Assembly: GCA_963791315.1 (NCBI GenBank)
Contig: CAWBRQ010000011.1
Coordinates: 73,903 to 137,902, forward strand
Reading direction: 5' to 3'
DNA: 64,000 bases
From: JACCZX01 sp963791315
GTDB taxonomy: Bacteria; Pseudomonadota; Gammaproteobacteria; Burkholderiales; Burkholderiaceae_F
In this document: positions 9,429 to 19,111 of the stretch, one piece after another
Position numbering within the stretch: position 1 is the first letter of the stretch
Layout: the number at the start of each line of letters is the position of its first letter
Translations under genes and position numbers: made by a program
Notes under the pieces: model-generated
What the model saw: only the letters and a program-made list of their open reading frames with translations
Database searches by the model: none
What the model was told of the DNA's origin: nothing

Positions 9429-11524
9429 ATGCGGCGCGTGCCGATGATTCTGCAGAGCGAAGCCCCCGAGTGCGGCATCGCGTGCGTCGCAATGATCGCC
9501 AGTTATCACGGTTTTCGCACTGATCTTGGCGGCATGCGAATGCGCCTCGCGCCTTCGATGAAGGGCGTCACGCTGAAGCACATCAGCTCGATCGCCGAAG
9601 TGATGGGAATGGCCGCGCGCGGAGTCAAGGTCGCGCTTGAGTCGCTGTCGCAGTTGAAGCTACCGGCGATCCTGCATTGGGACATGAACCATTTCGTGGT
9701 GTTGACGCACGTCAACGGCGACACGATCACAGTCAACGACCCCGCGCGCGGGCGCCGGGTGCTCAAGATCGCCGAAGCGTCGGATCATTACACCGGCGTT
9801 GCGATGGAAATGCAGCCTGCCGCCGGATTCAAGAAGCGCGACGAGCGCGAACAGATCAGCGCATGGCAGTTGGTGCGGACGGCGACCGGGCTGAAGGGCG
9901 CGATCACGCAGGTGCTGCTGCTGTCGCTGGTGCTGGAAGTGCTGGCAATTGCAACGCCGTTCTTCCTGCAGTTGGTGGTCGATCGTGTCGTCGTGGGGCG
10001 CGACCGCGATCTACTGGCGGTGCTCGGCATCGGTTTCGCGCTGCTCGCAGTGATGATCGCGGTCGTCACCGGGTTGCGCGCCTGGCTCGGCGTCTACATC
10101 AGCACGCGGTTGAACCTGCAGCTGCTCGACACGCTGTTTGCGCGGCTGCTGAGGTTGCCGCTGGCGTGGTTCGAAAAGCGCCACATCGGTGACATCGTGT
10201 CGCGCTTCCGCTCCGTCGATGCGATCCAGCGCACGTTGACGCTGACCTTTCTCGAAACGGTGATGGACGGCGTGATGGTGCTGGTCACGCTTGGCGGTGA
10301 TGCTCTGGTACAGCCCGACGTTGACCTTGATTGTGGTTATCGCGGCGGTTTGCTACGGCCTGCTTGCGCTGGACGATGTACGGGCCGCAGCGACGCGCAA
10401 CCGACGAGCGCATCGTGCATGAAGCGAAAGCGGCCACTCACTTCATCGAAACGCTGCGCGGGATGATGGCGATCAAGCTGAACCTGCGCGAGTCCGAGCG
10501 CCGGTCCGCCTACCTGAACCACGTCGTCGATCAGACCAACGCCGATGTTCGGGTGCAAAACCTGGCGCTTCTTCAGCGCGCCGGCAACGTCTTGGTCTTC
10601 GGCATCGAGAACGTGCTCGTGATCTGGCTCGGCGCCTACGCCGTGCTCGACAACCAGCTATCGGTCGGGATGCTGTTCGCTTTCTTGCTGTTCAAGCTGC
10701 TTTTCATCACGCGCGTCAACAACCTGGTCGACAAGACAATCGAGTTCCGCATGCTCGATCTGCACGCCGACCGCGTTGCCGACATTGCGCTGGCCGAGCC
10801 CGAGGGGGGTCCGTCCGAGTTGCCGGCAGTCGCGCGCGCCGATGCGCCATCAGCACCCTTCGTGTTGCAGGGGCGCGACATCGGGTTCGCCTACGGCATC
10901 GAAGGGTTTGTGTTTCGAGGCGTCGACTTTGCCGCCAAGCCCGGCGAGATGGTCGCGATCGTCGGGCCGAGCGGCGCCGGAAAGACCACGCTGGTCAAGG
11001 TGTTGGCGGGATTACTGGACAGGACCGAGGGGTCACTGACAGCCGCCGGCCGTGACGTCCGGGACTGGGACAAGGCTGTCTACCGCGGCCGAATCGGGGT
11101 CGTCATGCAGGACGACCACCTGTTCGTCGGCACGATCGAAGACAACATCAGCTTCTTTGACCCGCAACACGATGCGCAGCGGGTCCAGGACTGCGCCCGG
11201 CTGGCGATGGTCGATCAAGAAATCGACGCGATGCCGATGCAGTTCAACACGATCGTTGGCAGCTTGGGGATGGCGCTATCGGGCGGCCAGCGCAGCCGCG
11301 TCCTGCTGGCGCGCGCCCTGTACCGGCGACCGCAGATTCTCTTCCTGGACGAGACGTTCGATCAGCTCGATCTGGCGAAGGAACGAGCGATCACGGATGG
11401 ACTGCGCAAGACGGGGATTGGACTGGTAATCGTGAGCCACCGCCCGGAGACAGTGGGGGCGGTGGATCGGATCGTTCAGGCTAGGTCGAGGCCGATGCAG
11501 TCCGCCAGCCAGCTCGCCGCATAG
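9429..11524 (+). CDS. Peptidase-C39 ABC exporter for double-glycine peptides (frameshifted)
   Basis: About 698 residues in the order C39 peptidase, six-helix membrane domain, ATPase, as in bacteriocin/microcin exporters of the CvaB/LagD type. The protease has Cys15 in QSEAPECGIACVAM, His88 in HWDMNHFVVL and Asp104 in VNDPARG, so the catalytic triad is complete. The ATPase has Walker A GPSGAGKTT, signature ALSGGQRSRVLLARALYR, Walker B ILFLDETFDQLD and an H-loop VSHRPE. The ATG at 9429 follows the adaptor by 16 bases. Two indels, near 10300 and near 10365, break the frame in the membrane domain. Such exporters cut the leader after Gly-Gly while transporting the peptide; a matching peptide gene lies just downstream on the other strand. 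Confidence 0.88.
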
Positions 11525-11525
11525 G

Positions 11526-11563
11526 CAAAAAGTAACCGGACCGCCCCCGTCGAGGCCGTCCGG
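11526..11563 (-). terminator. Probable intrinsic terminator of the double-glycine peptide gene
   Basis: Positions 11536-11545 and 11554-11563 form a 10-bp stem with one mismatch (CCGGACCGCC against GGCCGTCCGG). On the minus strand the hairpin is followed at once by TTACTTTTT. It lies 25 bases past the stop of the minus-strand peptide gene and only 12 bases past the stop of the plus-strand exporter. Confidence 0.55.
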
Positions 11564-11587
11564 CGAAGCTCGTAGAGCCAAAAATCT

Positions 11588-11755
11588 TTAGGGCGATTTG
11601 ATGAAGTTTTGTGCGCCCCGAGCAGTCTCTAGCTCAGTACTGACGGCGGAGCTTCCGCCGCCGACCATGTCGAGTTCAAAGAGTGACAATTCAAATTGCT
11701 TCTCGGTCGTTTCAACAACAATTTCTTCGGCGGCGGCGAATTCGATCTTGTCCAT
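11588..11755 (-). CDS. Double-glycine leader peptide, probable exporter substrate
   Basis: A 55-codon gene read on the minus strand. The N-terminal 34 residues are acidic and end in LSLFELDMVGGG. Counted back from Gly34 as -1, there is Leu at -12, Glu at -8, Leu at -7, Val at -4 and Gly at -2 and -1, which is the full consensus recognised by C39 peptidases. Cleavage there would release a 21-residue peptide, SSAVSTELETARGAQNFIKS plus Pro, without Cys. The ATG is preceded by AGAGGAATCAGAA, a good ribosome binding site. The gene converges on the C39 exporter 63 bases away and ends in a hairpin with a T run. Seen: leader motif, RBS, terminator, adjacency. Inferred: that it is the cargo. Whether it is a bacteriocin, signal or chaperone-like factor is open. 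Confidence 0.72.
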   Translation of the reverse strand: MDKIEFAAAEEIVVETTEKQFELSLFELDMVGGGSSAVSTELETARGAQNFIKSP

Positions 11756-11945
11756 TTCTGATTCCTCTACGAGTATGTGGTCTGGTTGTCATGCCGAGTC
11801 ATTTGCTCCGCCGGACACGTCAACGCCACTGTGATCAAAAGGAGAAGCATAGGAAATCACCCGCATTTGGCGCGTTTCAACCATGCTAGTCAGCGAGATG
11901 CAGTAGCGATCAAAATCTCGCGGTCCCAGTTTCCCTTCGACGCGG

Positions 11946-13769
11946 ATGTCAGCACGCCTCACGAAGAACTAGAAGCTGCTAGAGCGCGAGGTCAAGGCGA
12001 ATCTTGCATCGCCGAGCGCAGAAACAATTGTTTTTCTGAACGACGCGCTTCAGGCGGCTTCGCGTCAATTCCGTTCAAGGTCGATCCGAAGCGCCGCGTC
12101 AACTGTCTGATTGACATTGCGTCGCAGTTCTATCACCAAGGCCAGAGTACGTTTAGTGGGGTGGAGCCGGCAGCGCTTGCCGTGATGCTGGCCCGCGATG
12201 TAGACGATCGTCGCTCTTGAGAAAAGCTTTGACCGTGCAAGCCGATCATCTTGTACTCCACGAACAATCCAGGCGATGCACTCACTGCGCTCGCTGAAGC
12301 CCTGGAAATCGCCGAGAGATCGGCGACGCGCAGGGCAAAGTCGCGGTCTGGAAAATTTAGGCACCGCCTTTTACGAGGCTGCCCTTTACGCTGATGCAAG
12401 AGACTGTCGCTGAGCGCGCAACGCATCTGGCGACGGGCTTGGCGCTCTGTGCCAGTTAAAGCCGATTGCGCCTGGCGAACGTTGCTCTGTATTGCACTCA
12501 CATGCAGGAGTACGAAGCAGGGCCTGGAAGCTATTCGAGACTCTATTGCCCTCAGGCACGCACCTGACTACCCGGCTGAAATGCTGACTCGGGTATTCGC
12601 CGAAGGAACTTACACGCGCTTACTGTTAGCTCTGGGAGAGTTGCCGAAGCCTCGGAGCGAGCGCAAATCGCAAAGGAACTTGCGCCTAGAGGCTAAGTCG
12701 GTGCGCGCAGATATTTCCGCAGCTTGCTCTGAAGGGCTTGTCGAGGTGTATTCGGGCCTGGGCGATGTTGGGCTTGTCGCGCGGGATGGCGGCACTTGAA
12801 AAGGCGCGGGCGGTTAAGCCCTCTTTACGCGAGACGCTTTTGGCGCTTGTGCAGGCGCATGAGAAGGCAGGTCGGCCTGAACGGGCGTTGGCGTTGCATC
12901 GAGAGCTGACGTTGCATATCCGCAAGGCGCAACACGACAGCATCGTTAGGCATCAGGAGCTTCATCTGCAGCAGATCGAAGGCGAGCGATCAGTTTCCCG
13001 AGCACCTTGCTGACAGACAAGGAAGCTGAGCTCAGCGACAAGATTGCTGCGCAAACGGTCGGCACAAGACAGGGTGACCTGCTGGAGCAGATCGCATTCA
13101 CCGCCGAGATGCGAGACGATCCGACCGGTGAGCATTGTTATCGCGTCGCAAAACTCGCGTCGCTGCTCGCGAAGGCGCTCGGCCAATCGGATGATGCGTG
13201 CGAAACGATCGATCTGGCCGCGCGCTTGCACGACATCGGCAAGGTCGGAATTCCTGATTCGTTAATGCAGAAGCCTCAACCCTTGTCCGAGGGCGAGCGC
13301 CAGATTTTGCAGACGCATGCCGCAACTGGTGCTGATTTGCTGTCAAAAACGAAGGTTTCCTACAGCGAGCTCGCGAGCGACATTGCCAGACATCATCACG
13401 AGAGATGGGATGGAAATGGTTATCCAGAAGGCATTTCCGGTTCGGCGATTCCGCTGCGCAGCCCGGATTGTCTGCTTGTGCGACTCTTACGATGCGCTGA
13501 CTCACGAAAAGGCCTATCGCCGCGCGTTTACTAGCGATGAAGCGATTAGCGAGATTCTTCGGCTGCGCGAACTGCAGTTCGACCCGCACCTGGTCGACGT
13601 TTTCGTTCCGATGGTCATGAGCCTGCGAGGCGAGCACGATGATCTGGACGACTTCCTAGGCGCCGCGGCACGGCAGACCGCGCTCAATGCGGCCCGCCTG
13701 AAGATCGCCGAGTCGCTGGCCAAGCCGATCGAGGGCTTGGACGCCGGATCAGCCGCCGCCAACCATTGA
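11946..13769 (+). pseudogene. TPR + HD-GYP domain protein, multiply broken
   Basis: Reading in three frames gives a coherent protein of about 600 residues: N-terminal TPR-like helices (for example EREVKANLASPSAETIVFLN, then GDAQGKVAVWKNLGTAFYEA) and a C-terminal HD-GYP domain. The latter has ARLHDIGKVGIPD, IARHHHERWDGNGYPEG and CDSYDALTHEKAYRRAF, the metal-binding and GYP motifs of cyclic-di-GMP phosphodiesterases. An in-frame TAG at 11970-11972 follows the proposed ATG at 11946. Further frame changes lie near 12080, 12230, 12330, 12410, 12650, 12765, 13005 and 13470. The density of breaks is the highest in the window apart from trkA, so this may be a real pseudogene. It is divergent from the double-glycine peptide gene. 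Confidence 0.6.
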
Positions 13770-13805
13770 GCGCCGGATGGTTCGGCGCACTTTGCCGAAG
13801 CTGCG

Positions 13806-14522
13806 CTAGTTTTTATCCGGCCGCGCCAGACCTGCCGCCACCGTCGCCACCCCGACCGCCCGCAGTTCGCACGCGGGGCACGTTCCACATCCGAGCCCCC
13901 AGTCATGCCGGGTGTCTCGATCGCCGAGGTAGCAGGTGTGAGTTTCCTCGCGGATCAGCTCGACCAGCGGCTCACCGCCCAGCTCGTGTGCCAGCTTCCA
14001 GGTCTGCGCTTTGTCCAGCCACATCAGAGGTGTCTCGATCGAAAAGCGCTGGTCCATGCCGAGCGAGAGGGCGACCTGCATCGCCTTTAGCGTGTCGTCG
14101 CGGCAGTCCGGGTAGCCCGAGTAATCGGTTTCGCACATGCCTCCGACCAGGACGCGAAGGTCTCGCCGGTAGGCCACTGCGGCCGCGTAGACGAAAAACA
14201 ACAGGTTGCGGCCGGGCACGAATGTGTTGGGCAACCCGCTGGCACTCATCCGAATTTCGGCCGCTTGGGTCAATGCGGTGTCGGACAACTGCGCCAGCTC
14301 GCGCATCGTCACCAAGTGATCATCGCCGAGTCGGTCTGCCCACTTCGGGAACCGCTCGCGGAACAGATCAAGGACGCGCGGCCGGACCGTCAGTTCGACC
14401 GCGTGTCGCTGGCCGTAGTCGAAACCTATCGTTTCAACATGGGGGTAGCGCTGCAGCGCCCACGCCAGGCATGTGGCGGAATCCTGCCCGCCGGAGAACA
14501 GGACTAATGCTTTGGAATGCAT
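13806..14522 (-). CDS. queC: 7-cyano-7-deazaguanine synthase
   Basis: A 238-residue protein beginning MHSKALVLFSGGQDSATCLA, with the SGGQDS ATP-pyrophosphatase loop. It continues with the conserved SGLPNTFVPGRNLLFF segment, GGMCETDYSGYPDCR, and a C-terminal zinc site CGTCPAC preceded by GLGC. QueC converts 7-carboxy-7-deazaguanine to preQ0 with ammonia and ATP, a step of queuosine biosynthesis. Length and motifs are intact. The upstream open frame is ignored because homology starts at the ATG at 14522. It overlaps the end of the SRPBCC gene by about 19 bases, so the two are co-transcribed. Confidence 0.93.
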   Translation of the reverse strand: MHSKALVLFSGGQDSATCLAWALQRYPHVETIGFDYGQRHAVELTVRPRVLDLFRERFPKWADRLGDDHLVTMRELAQLSDTALTQAAEIRMSASGLPNTFVPGRNLLFFVYAAAVAYRRDLRVLVGGMCETDYSGYPDCRDDTLKAMQVALSLGMDQRFSIETPLMWLDKAQTWKLAHELGGEPLVELIREETHTCYLGDRDTRHDWGLGCGTCPACELRAVGVATVAAGLARPDKN

Positions 14523-15028
14523 GCCAGCCGGAGTGCGGCCGAGTCGTCCAGCCAGCCTTCCTCGGCCAAGCGACGCGGATGCGCGCCACGGTGTCGAGGT
14601 CCGCGCGCGCGTAGGCCTGCTTTCGGAGCTCGGTGGTGACGTCGTCGAGATCGCCTTCACTCGATGTTTCATCCGACTCATATAAGAAGCGCAGAAACAG
14701 CAGCTCCGGCTGTGGCTCTTCGATTTCAATGCTCATGCGGCTCGCCGGCCAGGTCGGTCCGGCACAAGTATGAATTTCGCTGCGCCGCTGCGGCATGCAG
14801 GCGCACGCGATCGTCGACTTTGAACGTTCCGAAGTCGAGCGTTCGAACCAGCTCGACCTCGTCGCCGACGTTTTGCCGCGAGTGAATCGTCGCGACCTCG
14901 AGCCCGAGCACGAACTGCGTCGGGTCTTCTGCCCGCAGCACCAGGCCGCGCCACAGCTGGTCGCGCGTCAGGGTGTCGAGCAAAGGCATCAACGGGTCGT
15001 TGATTTGTACCAGATGTTCGTACCGCAC
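14504..15028 (-). CDS. SRPBCC / DUF1857 family protein (frameshifted)
   Basis: Starts MRYEHLVQINDPLMPLLDTL, followed by LTRDQLWRGLVLRAEDPTQF and TLDFGTFKVDDRVRLH, the pattern of the AtaL-like (DUF1857) START-related fold. The frame changes near 14805 to PQRRSEIHT...IEIEEPQPELLFLRFLYE. It changes again near 14590 to RLAEEGWLDDSAALRLACIP, which ends at the TAG at 14504-14506. The total of about 174 residues is normal for the family. The proteins are small ligand-binding cups with no assigned ligand. It overlaps queC, and a functional link to queuosine is not implied. Confidence 0.65.
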
Positions 15029-15121
15029 AGTCCAATTCTGCCCGAGGCCGGAACGCCGCTAACCCCTTTTGCGCCGGGCGGTCGTTTCAGTATCTCCATC
15101 TACGGACTTTGGAGAGTTTCC

Positions 15122-15972
15122 ATGTTGATCAGAACGTTGGCCGTGGCGGCATCCGTCCTGGCCTTGACTGCTTGTTCCACGCCCGCCGCGGCGATCGGCT
15201 CGATGGTCGACATCAATGTGATCGATCGCGTCACCGGCGAAACGCTGCCCATGTATTGGCACGACGGCCGCTGGTGGGTGCCCGGCAAGCCTGGGAATCG
15301 CTATGCCGTTTCACTGACCAATCGCAGCGGCGGCCGTACGCTGAATGTAATTTCCGTCGACGGTGTCAACGTCGTTTCGGGCGAAACCGCCGCGCACGAT
15401 CAGACCGGCTACGTGCTGAACAGTGGGCAGTTCGCGCAGATCACGGGCTGGCGCAAGAACCTGGCACGCGTCGCCGCGTTTGAATTCACCGCTCTGCCGA
15501 ATTCGTACGCGGCGCGCACCGGCCGGCCGGACAACGTCGGTGTGATCGGTGTCGCTGTGTTTCGAGAGAAGGTGCGATACGTACCGCCGCCGGAGACCGT
15601 GTCGCCGCCCTTGTCGCGTTCGAAGTCAGAGAGCCGCGCGAGATTCGGCGCGTGAAGGTGCCGCAGCGCAAGCCCCCGCGAGTCCTTCCGCCTCGAACGA
15701 CGCTTACGCGGAGAGCGAGCGTGCCGAGCGCAGAGATGCAGCAGCAGCGGCTAGGCACTGGGCACGGCCGCAGCGAATACGCGCCGACGCAGCACGTGGC
15801 ATTTGAGCGCGCGCAGTCGATTCCCGACGAGCTGATCACGATTCACTACGACAGTCGCGACAACCTGATTGCGATGGGCGCGATTCCGCAACCCAGAGTG
15901 CGACACGGCCGCGCGCCGGAGCCGTTCCCGGGACCGGTTGGCTTCGTGCCGGATCCGCCGCGGCGCTGGTAA
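15122..15972 (+). CDS. Envelope lipoprotein-like protein (frameshifted)
   Basis: Begins at an ATG preceded by TTTGGAGAG with MLIRTLAVAASVLALTACST, a signal peptide with a lipobox-like LTAC. The next 150 residues form a beta-rich domain (IGSMVDINVIDRVTGETLP, then WHDGRWWVPGKPGNRYAVSL). The frame changes near 15610 into a Ser/Ala/Glu-rich linker and near 15760 into a conserved C-terminal part: LGTGHGRSEYAPTQHVAFER, then ELITIHYDSRDNLIAMG and FVPDPPRRW. The C-terminal block recurs in betaproteobacterial lipoproteins of unknown function. It sits 52 bases before the ECF sigma gene. Confidence 0.6.
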
Positions 15973-16024
15973 TTCACTGGAGTGTTGTTCGTGGCGCGGA
16001 TGTTCGGAGGCACAATGCCGCGCG

Positions 16025-16597
16025 ATGAGCAGCGACGAGGATCTGCTGGCGGCCTATGCCGCGGGAGATGCGCGCGCTTTTGCCGAGTTATATGAGCGGC
16101 ACGAGCGCGCCATTTACCGCTTCTTTCTGCGACAGGGAACGGTAGCCGCGACGGCCGATGATTTGTTGCAGGAAACCTGGCTGGCGGTGGTGCGGAACGC
16201 TGCGAACTTTGAGCCACGCGCCAAGTTCACCACGTGGCTGTACACGGTGGCGCGCAGCAAAATGATCGATCATTGGCGCGCGCGTGACGATACGGTATCA
16301 CTGGCTTACTTTGGCGGTGATGCCGCGAATGACGGTGACGAGGCGGTGCTCGACATCCCAGGGAGCGACGCGCAGCGGCCGGATCATCAAGTGATGGCAC
16401 GAGCCGAGGCGCGCGCGTTTTTGGATGCGGTAGAAGCGTTGCCGCCGGCCCAGCGGGAGGCGTTCCTGCTGCAAGCCGAAGGTGGCTTGTCGCTCGACGA
16501 AATCGCCGCTGCCACCGGTGCGGCGCATGAAACGGTCAAGAGCCGGCTGCGCTACGCGATGAGCAAGCTGCGCTCGGCAATGGAGGCATGGCAGTGA
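16025..16597 (+). CDS. ECF-type RNA polymerase sigma factor
   Basis: A 190-residue sigma-70 family protein with region 2 (AYAAGDARAFAELYERHERA, then DDLLQETWLAVVRN and FTTWLYTVARSKMIDHWRAR) and region 4 (LPPAQREAFLLQAEGGLSLD, then ATGAAHETVKSRLRYAMSKL). Only regions 2 and 4 are present, as expected for group IV (extracytoplasmic function) factors. It would direct RNA polymerase to a small regulon on an envelope or stress signal. The stop overlaps the next gene by 10 bases; that product looks like its anti-sigma factor. Confidence 0.9.
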   Translation: MSSDEDLLAAYAAGDARAFAELYERHERAIYRFFLRQGTVAATADDLLQETWLAVVRNAANFEPRAKFTTWLYTVARSKMIDHWRARDDTVSLAYFGGDAANDGDEAVLDIPGSDAQRPDHQVMARAEARAFLDAVEALPPAQREAFLLQAEGGLSLDEIAAATGAAHETVKSRLRYAMSKLRSAMEAWQ

Positions 16598-17622
16598 GTA
16601 CCCGCGATAAAGGCGGCCCTGACGATTCCGGCGTTAGCCGCGCAGAGCGCGAGCTGACCGATCGCTATCGTCAGGCGAGTGCCGAAGTCGGCGAACGCCC
16701 GTCGGCATCTGTGCGCGCGTCGATATTGGCCGCGGCGGCGCGGGAGGTGGGGGCGAAGCCAGTTAATGCGGCCGCGCCCTACCGCGCTCGCCCGCGCTGG
16801 CCACTCGCCGCCGCTGCGGCTGTGATGCTGTCGACGCTCGCTGTAATGATGGCGATCCGCACCAGCGAGGAGATGCCGCAGTTCAGTGAGGCACCTGCGC
16901 CCTCGCCTGCCCGCAGCGCCGTCGACAAAATAGCGCCGCCGGCCGCCGCTCCACCGGCGGCTCCAATGGCAGAGAAGTCGGCTGACCAGCCTGCAGCCAA
17001 GAATCAAGCGGCGCTTGAGAGCCGGCCCGCGACGCCCGCCGCCGCTCGTGCACCGGCGGCTCCGATGGTCGAACAATCGATAAGTAAGAGCGACACAAAG
17101 GATGCACAAGCAGTCGAGCGCCCGCTCGCACGCACACAAGAGGGTTCAATCGGGCGCCTGAAGAAAGACTCGGAGGGGGTCGCTCAAGCGCAGCGCGAAC
17201 TGAGCCCTCCGGTGGTTACCGAAGCACCCGCCACCATGGGTGCCAAAGAAGAAGACAGGGCGCGGCAGAACGTGCCCGCTGCATCACCTGCGGCGCCGCC
17301 ACCACCCGAGGCGGCGCGCCCGAAACTGCGGGCCGAGCAGGGCGCCGTGGCAGGCGCCGCCGCACCAGCACCCCCGATGGATCAAGCCGGCAGTGATGCA
17401 CGGCGTGATGCCGCGAAGCCCGCCGCAACGGCTCCGTTGTCAGCCGCGCAGAGCGAGCGCAAGCAGGTTGATGAGCCGGCGGCGGTTTGGCTCGAACGAA
17501 TCATCAAGTTACGGCGTGAAGGTCGTCACGATGAAGCGGATGCGGAGCTAAAACGTTTTCGCGAGCGCTATCCGCAGGTTCAACCGCCGGCGGAAGCATT
17601 ACTGCCCGCGGGGACGCGTTAG
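16588..17622 (+). CDS. Probable membrane anti-sigma factor, Pro/Ala-rich
   Basis: A 344-residue protein overlapping the ECF sigma gene by 10 bases. The cytoplasmic N-terminus (about 65 residues) is charged and helical (SRAERELTDRYRQASAEVGE). One membrane helix follows (LAAAAAVMLSTLAVMMAI, about residues 73-92), then a long Pro/Ala/Lys-rich periplasmic stretch with little order. The final 45 residues are a conserved helical motif (WLERIIKLRREGRHDEADAE). The order sigma gene then single-span protein is typical of sigma/anti-sigma pairs. There is no visible zinc-binding H-x3-C-x2-C motif, so binding to the sigma factor is inferred only from position. Confidence 0.6.
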   Translation: MAVSTRDKGGPDDSGVSRAERELTDRYRQASAEVGERPSASVRASILAAAAREVGAKPVNAAAPYRARPRWPLAAAAAVMLSTLAVMMAIRTSEEMPQFSEAPAPSPARSAVDKIAPPAAAPPAAPMAEKSADQPAAKNQAALESRPATPAAARAPAAPMVEQSISKSDTKDAQAVERPLARTQEGSIGRLKKDSEGVAQAQRELSPPVVTEAPATMGAKEEDRARQNVPAASPAAPPPPEAARPKLRAEQGAVAGAAAPAPPMDQAGSDARRDAAKPAATAPLSAAQSERKQVDEPAAVWLERIIKLRREGRHDEADAELKRFRERYPQVQPPAEALLPAGTR

Positions 17623-19047
17623 ACGCGAGTTCGATCGTCGCTAGCGACCACGGCGAGCGCGCGGACAACGCCTGCACCGCAAGCCGCGCGGCATCGGCTT
17701 CGAAGACACGCGGCGCGCTGCACACTAGATCGAGCGCAGCATTCAATGACTTGACTGTGCCCAGCCAGCACCATTGATCAAACACATGCCACTGCTCTTG
17801 AAAGCGCTCCGTGTTTCGCTCGACGAATGCGATCGCATTCGCGTGTGGCCAGTGAGGTAAGAGCCACGACTGCATCAGCTCCTCAACACGAGCAGTGTGT
17901 TTATCGCGAGCCTCGTGACCGACGCACGCGCCATTGCAGCGCCGCAGCTGATAGTTGAAGCACGGCGCGCCGTCGCTCAGCCGCTTTGCGGCGTCCCTCG
18001 AGACCGAGCGCTTTCAGGCAGATACGGTGTTCGGCAGCCAGCTCAGTCATCCTGCGCCGTACCGACGCACGCGATCCGAACGGACCGTAGCAGCGGCCGA
18101 GCATCGAAAACTCGAAGTCGCTTACACCGGTCAGCGTGGCGCGGCCTTCGTCATCGAAGGCGAGCAACACCTGGTTCAGCTTGCGCCTCGAAGCCACGTT
18201 GTGCGCCGGCAGTTGGGTCTTGATCAACTCGGATTCGCGCAACAGCGCGCCGAATTCGCCGGCCGTTTCTTCCCATTCGAGCCGATGAATTTCCTGCGAT
18301 AGCCGCAGCTCGCGTGGTGCGCGATATTCGGAATTGAAGTGCCCGGCGACGCGCGCACGCAGATCGATGCTCTTGCCGATGTAGATCGGATGCTCGTTCA
18401 GGCCGTAGAACAGATAAACACCTGGTGCGTGTGGCAGAGCGTCGATCGCATCCGGCGGCAGGTTCGGCGGCAACGCGGGCCGCCGCAATAAAGCTTGCAC
18501 TGCGAATTCGATCTCGGCGGGCGGATGCCGGGTTGAAAGGCGTTGCAGTAATCGCCACAGCACGCGCGCGTCGCCGAGCGCACGATGTCTCGGCTCGCCG
18601 TCCAGATTGAAGCGAGCGATGATCGCGTCGAGCGTGTGCGGTGTCCGATCCGGGTATAGATAACGGCTGCAGACGAACGGTGCACAGAGTCCTAGCGTTG
18701 AACGACAAACCGGCGCGATGAAACTCGGCACGCAGGAAGCCGTAATCGAAGCGCGCGTTGTGCGCGACGAAGATTGCGCCTTCGAGCCGATCGAACACCA
18801 ACTGCGCGATTTCTGCGAACGGCGGTGCCGCGCGCACCATCTCATTGGTAATACCCGTGAGCCACTGAATGTCGGCGGGAATCGGCACCCCCGGATTGAC
18901 CAGCGTCGACCATTCGTCGACGCGCACATCGTCGCCGTCAAAATCGACCCGCACGATGCCGACTTCGGTCACATGCTCGCGTGCCGGACTACCTCCGGTC
19001 GTTTCGACATCGACAAAAGCCAGGCGTGGTCCGAGCGCAGGAAACAT
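17619..19047 (-). CDS. 3'-5' exonuclease + GIY-YIG nuclease fusion (frameshifted)
   Basis: About 476 residues. The N-terminal DEDD exonuclease domain resembles DNA polymerase III epsilon: LAFVDVETTGGSPAREHVTE, then FVAHNARFDYGFL and HRALGDARVLWRLL. After it comes a UvrC-like GIY-YIG domain (PHAPGVYLFYGLNEHPIYIG, then RARVAGHF and LLRESELIKTQLPAHN). A C-terminal cysteine-containing UvrC-type segment follows (CFNYQLRRCNGACVGHEA). This arrangement is known for bacterial proteins related to UvrC/Cho and is assumed to act in DNA repair. Frame changes lie near 18690, 17965 and 17660. The last frame ends with a TAA at 17619-17621, overlapping the stop of the convergent anti-sigma gene. Confidence 0.75.
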
Positions 19048-19111
19048 TGCCCGAATTATCGGTCACGCAAGAAGGGCATACTGTTGAAAAAAGCGAGCTG
19101 GAGAGACGGGC

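Noticed and set aside
11598..11834. Plus-strand Ser/Thr-rich ORF of 78 codons
   Set aside because: It is the antisense shadow of the double-glycine peptide gene, which has the better ribosome site, terminator and a functional motif.
13770..13788. GCGCCG/CGGCGC hairpin between the HD-GYP gene and queC
   Set aside because: Short stem followed only by ACTTT; could be a terminator but is common by chance at this GC content.
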